Of a stretch of 10,815 nucleotides of DNA, positions 6,785-10,815 are shown in pieces. The stretch covers positions 1 through 10,815 of the forward strand of contig CALFFB010000127.1 in the NCBI GenBank assembly GCA_937958075.1, read 5' to 3'. Both the position numbers and the translations under genes were made by a program. Each line of letters begins with the position of its first letter. Positions within the stretch are counted from its first letter, which is position 1. Under the pieces are notes generated by a model. The model was not told the DNA's origin. It saw only the letters and a program-made list of their open reading frames with translations, and made no database searches. Source of the DNA: an uncultured Geobacteraceae bacterium (GTDB lineage: Bacteria; Desulfobacterota; Desulfuromonadia; Desulfuromonadales; Geopsychrobacteraceae).

Positions 6785-6859
6785 CCGCTTTAGCGGGTGT
6801 TGCACCATACCGCCGCACCCATCCTGTCCTCTTGGGGTTCAGGGAATTTGTCCCGGACC
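6785..6859 (+). promoter_or_regulatory. foldable 5' leader with alternative hairpins
   Basis: GCGG at 6793-6796 can pair with CCGC just before it (6785-6788) or with CCGC after it (6810-6813). The second pairing encloses a GTG-TTG-CAC mini-hairpin. The two pairings exclude each other. A second hairpin pairs GGGA (6842-6845) with TCCC (6851-6854), extended by GGT (6836-6838) with ACC (6857-6859). It matches no riboswitch class I recognise. Stems are short, so this may be chance. Confidence 0.25.
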
Positions 6860-6887
6860 TGATATTTGACCTGGATGTTATCCTGAC

Positions 6888-7346
6888 GTGAACCGCGTAT
6901 CCCGACAGCCCAGACCTGGCCACCTGAGACCACTCCTGCAGTTACTGCCGCTGGCGCTGCTGCTGTTGTTGCTGGCCGGAGCACAAGGGGTCTTCGCCTG
7001 CGAAAAGTCCCTGGGAGGATTAAGGCAGACAGCCAATCCGCAGATCACCGGGTGTCATGGCGCGTATCCTGTCACTGCCGCCGCCTTCTGCTGTGACAGT
7101 GCCGCCTGTCATCGCAATACGGCTCCCCTGCGACACCTGGGCAAACCCGGCTTCGCCAACCAGATCAAAGGCCTGCAGCCCCTGCTGAGCGAATCACGAC
7201 AAACGTCACCACAACCGCGTGTGGGCGCAGCCATCTCTGTTCTCAGCAATCCGCACCAACCGACCGGGCAAAACACCTTTACTGTCATTTCCACCAGACC
7301 CCGCCTGGCGTTGAGCATGCTCAAAACAACCGTCCTGCTGCATTGA
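6888..7346 (+). CDS. small secreted cysteine-containing protein of unknown function, upstream of resBC
   Basis: I do not recognise this 152-residue protein. It starts at a GTG with only a weak GGATG-like site upstream. Residues 1-37 form a strong signal peptide: basic start, then a leucine-rich core (LLPLALLLLLLAGAQG), then VFAC. Cys38 could be a signal-peptide boundary or lipoprotein cysteine, though Phe at -2 is unusual for a lipobox. Five cysteines lie at 38, 56, 68, 69 and 74, with the pattern GCHG...FCCDSAACH; there is no CxxCH heme site. The second half is low in features. It ends 102 bp before resB on the same strand, after a candidate promoter. The cysteines and location could mean metal binding, thiol redox chemistry or apocytochrome handling in the periplasm, but this is speculation. 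The export signal and codon use support a real gene, although a non-coding leader cannot be ruled out. Confidence 0.55.
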   Translation: MNRVSRQPRPGHLRPLLQLLPLALLLLLLAGAQGVFACEKSLGGLRQTANPQITGCHGAYPVTAAAFCCDSAACHRNTAPLRHLGKPGFANQIKGLQPLLSESRQTSPQPRVGAAISVLSNPHQPTGQNTFTVISTRPRLALSMLKTTVLLH

Positions 7347-7391
7347 AACCATCCTGACCGTATTACCAATCGTTCCACTGCATGCACCATC

Positions 7392-7416
7392 AATGATGAC
7401 AGCATTCGTTATCATT
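7392..7416. repeat. 9-bp inverted repeat upstream of resB
   Basis: AATGATGAC (7392-7400) and GTTATCATT (7408-7416) are inverted around a 7-base loop, with one G-T wobble. It lies 33 bp before the resB start and is not followed by a T-run, so it is not a simple terminator. It could be an mRNA hairpin or an operator. ATCATTAT (7411-7418) resembles half of a Fur box, but the full box is not present. Confidence 0.35.
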
Positions 7417-7448
7417 ATGCCCTGACAAAACCTTAGGAGATCTTTCCC

Positions 7449-8840
7449 GTGACTGAAAATCAACAGAAAGAACAAGACTTTACAGATAAAATCTGGGATT
7501 TTTTCTGTTCCTTGAAGCTGACCATACTCCTGTTGCTGCTGCTGGCGATCACCTCCATCATCGGCACCGTGATTCCACAAAATTCAGCGGCCTCTGACTA
7601 CATCAATCGCTATGGCCAGTCCAACTATGAACTGTTCGTGACCCTGCAGTTTACGGATATGTACAGTTCAAGCTGGTTTATCGGACTGCTGGCCCTGTTC
7701 AGCGTCAACCTGATCTGCTGCTCCATCAAGCACTTTCCCAGAACCTGGAAGTTTTTCAAGGAACCGACCCTGATGGCAACACCGGGTCTGCTGAAAAACT
7801 CCGCCAACAAGGGGGAATTCAGCACCAGCGACACGCCGACAACTGTCGCCGACCGCGTGGCAAAAGCCCTTGACAAGGACTTCGCCAAGACCGTGCGCTC
7901 CGAACAGGACGGCAAGATCTACCTGTTTGCGCAAAAGGGTATTTTTTCACGCCTGGGCGCCTACCTGACCCATATCTCCATTCTGGTGATCATGGTCGGT
8001 GCCATCGTCGGCAATGTGTTCGGCTACAAGGCCTTTGTCAATATCGCTGAAGGGACTTCCGTCACCCAGGTCAGCACCCGTGACGGCAGTCAGCGCATCG
8101 ATCTGGGCTTTGAGGTCCGGTGCGACAATTTCGATGTGGAATTCTACCCCGGCAGTCAGCGCCCCAAGCTTTATGCCAGTGATCTGGTCGTATTGAAGGA
8201 CGGTGAAGAGGTCTATCAAAAACGCATCTCCGTTAACGATCCGTTGATGTACGAGGGCATCATTTTCTATCAGTCCAGCTACGGTCCGGCCGGCAACCCC
8301 TATGTTGACGTCAGGGCCACCAGCAACCAGACCGGTGAATCCGTCGAACTCAGGGCCCAACTGGGTCAGCGCATTCCCCTGATGGATGGCTATCAGCTGA
8401 TCGTTACCGATTTTACCGAAAATGACCGTAACTTCGGTCCGGCCATGCGCCTCAATCTGGTTTCACCGGCCGGTGTTCGGGAAAATCCGGTTGTCGTCTG
8501 GCAGAACTTTCCCGAATTTGATGAACGCCGCGGCGGCACCTTCAAATTTGCCATGGCCGGTTTTAATCAGCCTTACTTCACCGGGCTGCAGGTGGCCAAG
8601 GACCCCGGCGTCAACATCGTCTGGGCCGGTTGCATCATGATGATTATCGGCCCCTTTGCCGCCTTTTTCTTTTCCCACAAACGGGTCTGGGCCTGCATCG
8701 AGGAAGATGGTGCCAAAACCAGAGTCCGGATTGCCGGCAACGCCCACCGCAATCAGGGCGGCTTTGCCCTGGCCTTTGATGAACTTCGCCAGCAGATCGA
8801 AACTGCGGTTAATAATGAACCCCCTAAGAAGGAGGGATAA
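7449..8840 (+). CDS. resB: system II cytochrome c biogenesis protein ResB (Ccs1)
   Basis: The 463-residue membrane protein has the ResB layout. Two N-terminal helices come first (about 22-42, ending IIGTVIPQN, and 75-94), then a third helix (about 171-192) containing His175. A large periplasmic domain follows (about 195-385, with NDPLMYEGIIFYQSSYGP, a family signature). The last helix (about 388-408) ends in FFFSHKRVW with His410. ResB and ResC together export heme across the membrane, keep it reduced and attach it to CxxCH motifs of apocytochromes. The GTG start is supported by AGGAGA eight bases upstream. The gene is followed after 3 bp by resC, whose ribosome site lies inside the resB end, so the two are translationally coupled. 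The cytochrome upstream of narG is one possible client. Identity is firm. Confidence 0.95.
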   Translation: MTENQQKEQDFTDKIWDFFCSLKLTILLLLLLAITSIIGTVIPQNSAASDYINRYGQSNYELFVTLQFTDMYSSSWFIGLLALFSVNLICCSIKHFPRTWKFFKEPTLMATPGLLKNSANKGEFSTSDTPTTVADRVAKALDKDFAKTVRSEQDGKIYLFAQKGIFSRLGAYLTHISILVIMVGAIVGNVFGYKAFVNIAEGTSVTQVSTRDGSQRIDLGFEVRCDNFDVEFYPGSQRPKLYASDLVVLKDGEEVYQKRISVNDPLMYEGIIFYQSSYGPAGNPYVDVRATSNQTGESVELRAQLGQRIPLMDGYQLIVTDFTENDRNFGPAMRLNLVSPAGVRENPVVVWQNFPEFDERRGGTFKFAMAGFNQPYFTGLQVAKDPGVNIVWAGCIMMIIGPFAAFFFSHKRVWACIEEDGAKTRVRIAGNAHRNQGGFALAFDELRQQIETAVNNEPPKKEG

Positions 8841-8843
8841 TCC

Positions 8844-9707
8844 ATGGATAGCGGTCAACTTTTCAATCTGACGACAGTTGCCTATTTCGCCGCGATGGTT
8901 CTGTTCATCGCTTATATCGCCACCAAAAACAACAAGGTTGCACTGGTCGCAACCCTTGCGGCCCTGGCCGGTTTTATCATTCAGACCGTCGGTATCGGCC
9001 TGCGCTGGTATGAGTCCTATGCCCTGCTTGGCAGCGAACATGGACGTGCCCCCCTGACCAACATGTATGAGTCCGTCATCTTTTTTGCCTGGTCGATCCT
9101 GCTGGTCTATCTGCTCATCGACTGGAAGTACAAACAGCGCGCCGTCGGCGCTTTTGTCATGCCCATCGCCCTGTTCAGCATGCTCTGGGCGCAGATGAGC
9201 CTTAACAAGTCCATCGATCCCCTGGTTCCGGCGCTGCAGAGCAACTGGCTGACCTACCACGTCATTACCTGCTTTATCGGCTATGCCGGATTCGCCGTGG
9301 CCTGTGGTGTCTCCATCATGTTCCTGATCAAGGTCGGCAAGGAAGAAAAGCACAAGGGGCCGGAACCCATGGGCGGTATCCTCGGCATGTTTCCTCCGAC
9401 CAAAGTGCTTGATGATCTGAATTACAAGGCGATCATGATCGGCTTTCCCATGCTCACCCTCGGCATCATCACCGGCGCTGCCTGGGCCTACTATGCCTGG
9501 GGCACCTACTGGAGCTGGGACCCGAAAGAAACCTGGAGCCTGATTGTCTGGTTTATCTACGCCGCCTTTCTCCACGCCCGTTTTACCCGCGGCTGGGTCG
9601 GTCGGCGTGCCGCCTGGCTGTCCATCATCGGCTTTGCCGCGACCCTGTTCTGCTACCTGGGCGTGAACCTGTACCTTTCAGGGCTCCATTCCTACGGCGG
9701 CGTCTGA
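8844..9707 (+). CDS. resC: system II cytochrome c biogenesis protein ResC (CcsA), heme-handling WWD protein
   Basis: The 287-residue polytopic membrane protein carries the tryptophan-rich WWD signature WGTYWSWDPKETW at 219-231, which binds heme on the periplasmic face in this family. About eight membrane helices are visible, starting at 11-27, 36-52, 76-92 and 101-117. Histidines in typical places are His139 (LTYHV), His244 (FLHAR) and His282 (LHSYGG); such histidines act as heme ligands in CcsA/ResC. Length is as expected for a separate CcsA rather than the fused CcsBA. AAGGAGG eight bases upstream of the ATG lies within the last resB codons. A strong terminator follows at 9733, so resBC end the transcription unit. 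A thiol-reducing partner (ResA or CcdA) is not seen in the window. Confidence 0.95.
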   Translation: MDSGQLFNLTTVAYFAAMVLFIAYIATKNNKVALVATLAALAGFIIQTVGIGLRWYESYALLGSEHGRAPLTNMYESVIFFAWSILLVYLLIDWKYKQRAVGAFVMPIALFSMLWAQMSLNKSIDPLVPALQSNWLTYHVITCFIGYAGFAVACGVSIMFLIKVGKEEKHKGPEPMGGILGMFPPTKVLDDLNYKAIMIGFPMLTLGIITGAAWAYYAWGTYWSWDPKETWSLIVWFIYAAFLHARFTRGWVGRRAAWLSIIGFAATLFCYLGVNLYLSGLHSYGGV

Positions 9708-9732
9708 TCTCGACGTTCAGTCCGCATGGAGA

Positions 9733-9782
9733 AAACAGGGGTATCTGCTGTCAGATACCCCTGTTTGTCTTGCGCTTTTTTT
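9733..9782 (+). terminator. rho-independent terminator after resC
   Basis: A perfect 15-bp stem (9733-9747 with 9752-9766) has a CTGT tetraloop. A run of seven T follows at 9776-9782, nine bases beyond the stem. It starts 25 bp after the resC stop. The stem itself begins with A and ends with T residues, so it might also work in reverse. Confidence 0.85.
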
Positions 9783-9792
9783 CATTTCTGTT

Positions 9793-9806
9793 AAGTATTG
9801 ATACTT
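9793..9806. promoter_or_regulatory. 6+6 palindrome upstream of the DUF169 gene (candidate operator)
   Basis: AAGTAT (9793-9798) and ATACTT (9801-9806) are perfect inverted arms with a 2-base spacer. They sit 73 bp before the DUF169 start in an AT-rich patch right after the terminator. A TTGCGC at 9770-9775 could act as a -35 box, but no clear -10 is present. The regulator is unknown. Confidence 0.3.
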
Positions 9807-9878
9807 GTGCTGCCGGCACCAGTCACGTCAGCGCACAGCACCATGCCTGAGTTTTTTCCGTTGCCAGGAGGGTTCCCC

Positions 9879-10697
9879 ATGCATAGCCGCATCGCCAATG
9901 CCATCCAATTGCCCCATCAACCCGTCGCTATTCTCTGGAGTGAGGAAAAACCCGAAGGAGCGCAGACCTTCAAGGACAAGTCCTGGAGTTGTACCTTATG
10001 GCTGACGGCGGCAGCGGCCAAGGGCAAGGTCACCGCCTGCGGCCGGGACAGTTTCGGCTGTGTCGGTGGCGGAACCGGCGTTGGTTTCGGCGATCAGTAC
10101 CCTAATTTCCCCGGAGGCACGGACGGATTCTGCCGGTTCCTGTCGAGCGGCAATGCCGGCGATCCCCAGGGGGAAGCCGTTGCCAAGGGGCTTAAAGCCT
10201 TTGTGGATGAGCATTTCATTGACGAATTCCTGCAGGGGGAACGCTACCTGAAAGATCCCCAGGCGGTCAGTGATTTTATCGATCAACTGCCGATCCGCGA
10301 TATCCCCACGGACTATATTGTCTACAAACCCCTGGATCAGGTTGACCCCGATTGCGAAGAACCGGTATCTGTGGTGTTTTTCTGTGATCCCGACCAGTTC
10401 TCCGCTATCGGCGTCCTCGCCAATTACTCCTTTGATGGCAACGACAATGTCATCTTCCCTTTTGCCGCCGGCTGCCAGGCCATCGGCATCTATTCCTACG
10501 ACGAAGCGGAAAAAGACACCCCGAAAGCGGTCGCCGGCTTGATGGACCTCTCGGCGCGCCTGTATCTGCGCAACCATTTCGGCCAGAACGTCATGAGCAT
10601 GTCCCTGCCCTGGTCCATGTTTATGACCATGGAAGAAAACGTTACCGGTTCCTTTTTGGAGCGCAACACCTGGAGCAAGTTGCTGCAGAGCAAATAG
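9879..10697 (+). CDS. DUF169 family protein, function unknown
   Basis: The 272-residue protein resembles the DUF169 (COG2043) family, common in anaerobic bacteria and methanogens and without an established reaction. Evidence is the start (RIANAIQLPHQPVAILWSEEKP), a Cys/Gly-rich segment (Cys38, Cys54, Cys61 within CGRDSFGCVGGGTGVGF) and the late block VIFPFAAGCQAIGIYS around Cys199. Seven cysteines in all (38, 54, 61, 85, 159, 169, 199), several in family-typical spots, allow a metal or cofactor site, but this is inferred. There is no signal peptide or membrane helix, so it is cytoplasmic. The ATG at 9879 is supported by AGGAGG seven bases upstream; the longer in-frame start at 9798 would fall within the palindrome. 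It is a single-gene unit between terminators, with no neighbour that hints at its substrate. The family call rests on remembered pattern and should be fairly safe. Confidence 0.75.
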   Translation: MHSRIANAIQLPHQPVAILWSEEKPEGAQTFKDKSWSCTLWLTAAAAKGKVTACGRDSFGCVGGGTGVGFGDQYPNFPGGTDGFCRFLSSGNAGDPQGEAVAKGLKAFVDEHFIDEFLQGERYLKDPQAVSDFIDQLPIRDIPTDYIVYKPLDQVDPDCEEPVSVVFFCDPDQFSAIGVLANYSFDGNDNVIFPFAAGCQAIGIYSYDEAEKDTPKAVAGLMDLSARLYLRNHFGQNVMSMSLPWSMFMTMEENVTGSFLERNTWSKLLQSK

Positions 10698-10762
10698 AAA
10701 TGTTTATAGCCATACTAATACTGTTCAGCCAAAATGTGTTCCAGGGTTCCTTCTTGGACAGT

Positions 10763-10790
10763 AAAAAACCCCGCCCAGAGGACGGGGCTT
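10763..10790 (-). terminator. minus-strand terminator for a gene beyond the right edge
   Basis: Read on the minus strand, AAGCCCCGTCC (10780-10790) pairs with GGGCGGGGTTT (10766-10776) around a TCT loop: 11 pairs including two wobbles. It runs into six T (10763-10768). On the plus strand the stem has a mismatch and no T-run, so it mainly serves transcription from the right. Confidence 0.6.
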
Positions 10791-10796
10791 TAAAGG

Positions 10797-10813
10797 CGCC
10801 CCCAAAGGGGGCG
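10797..10813 (+). terminator. GC-rich hairpin at the window edge, likely terminator of the DUF169 unit
   Basis: CGCCCCC (10797-10803) and GGGGGCG (10807-10813) form a perfect 7-bp stem with an AAA loop. The sequence then reads TT and is cut by the window end, so the expected T-run cannot be confirmed. It sits 100 bp after the DUF169 stop. Confidence 0.45.
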
Positions 10814-10815
10814 TT

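Noticed and set aside
8463..9575. Long minus-strand open frame (370 codons) opposite resB and resC
   Set aside because: Both opposing genes are certain family members, and the antisense translation is low-complexity and Gly/Asp-rich with no family features.

Overview
The window looks like chromosome of a Gram-negative, respiratory, probably anaerobic or facultative bacterium. The best guess is a desulfuromonad/Geobacter-type deltaproteobacterium. This is inferred from the mix of a NarG-type reductase fed by a c-type cytochrome, system II (ResB/ResC) cytochrome c maturation, an orphan PAS/sigma-54 activator, a FapA/DUF342 protein and a DUF169 protein. No 16S rRNA or other decisive marker is present. 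Coding density is high. I see no insertion sequence, phage, CRISPR array, tRNA or rRNA.

Left end (1-2390, all minus strand): the 5' end of a narG-like nitrate reductase gene runs off the left edge. It is preceded after 12 bp by a membrane-anchored monoheme cytochrome c gene. About 240 bp further upstream lies a sigma-54-dependent activator with an N-terminal PAS domain and no receiver domain. The order suggests a nitrate-respiration module with its own sensor-regulator. Repeated GTTAC elements, some spaced 11 bp apart, flank the regulator at both ends and are candidate binding sites.

Middle (2530-6671): a plus-strand FapA/DUF342 gene carries an exact GCCGATAA box, the -10 element of flagellar sigma-28, about 77 bp upstream of its start. 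It converges on a minus-strand protoporphyrinogen oxidase gene (heme synthesis). That gene is divergent from a type B J-domain co-chaperone gene (CbpA/DnaJ-like) with a near-consensus sigma-70 promoter.

Right part (6672-10815, plus strand): a promoter and a leader that can fold precede a small secreted protein with five cysteines, which I do not recognise. resB and resC follow; together they build the membrane complex that carries heme out and attaches it to apocytochromes. A perfect 15-bp stem terminator ends this unit. Next come a 6+6 palindrome and a DUF169 family gene of unknown function, and the window ends in two back-to-back terminator-like hairpins.

A theme runs through the window: heme is made (protoporphyrinogen oxidase), exported and attached (ResBC), and used by the cytochrome beside the nitrate reductase. 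No known defence system or obviously new multi-gene system is visible. The most promising unknowns are the Cys-rich protein before resB, the DUF169 gene and the GTTAC regulatory array.
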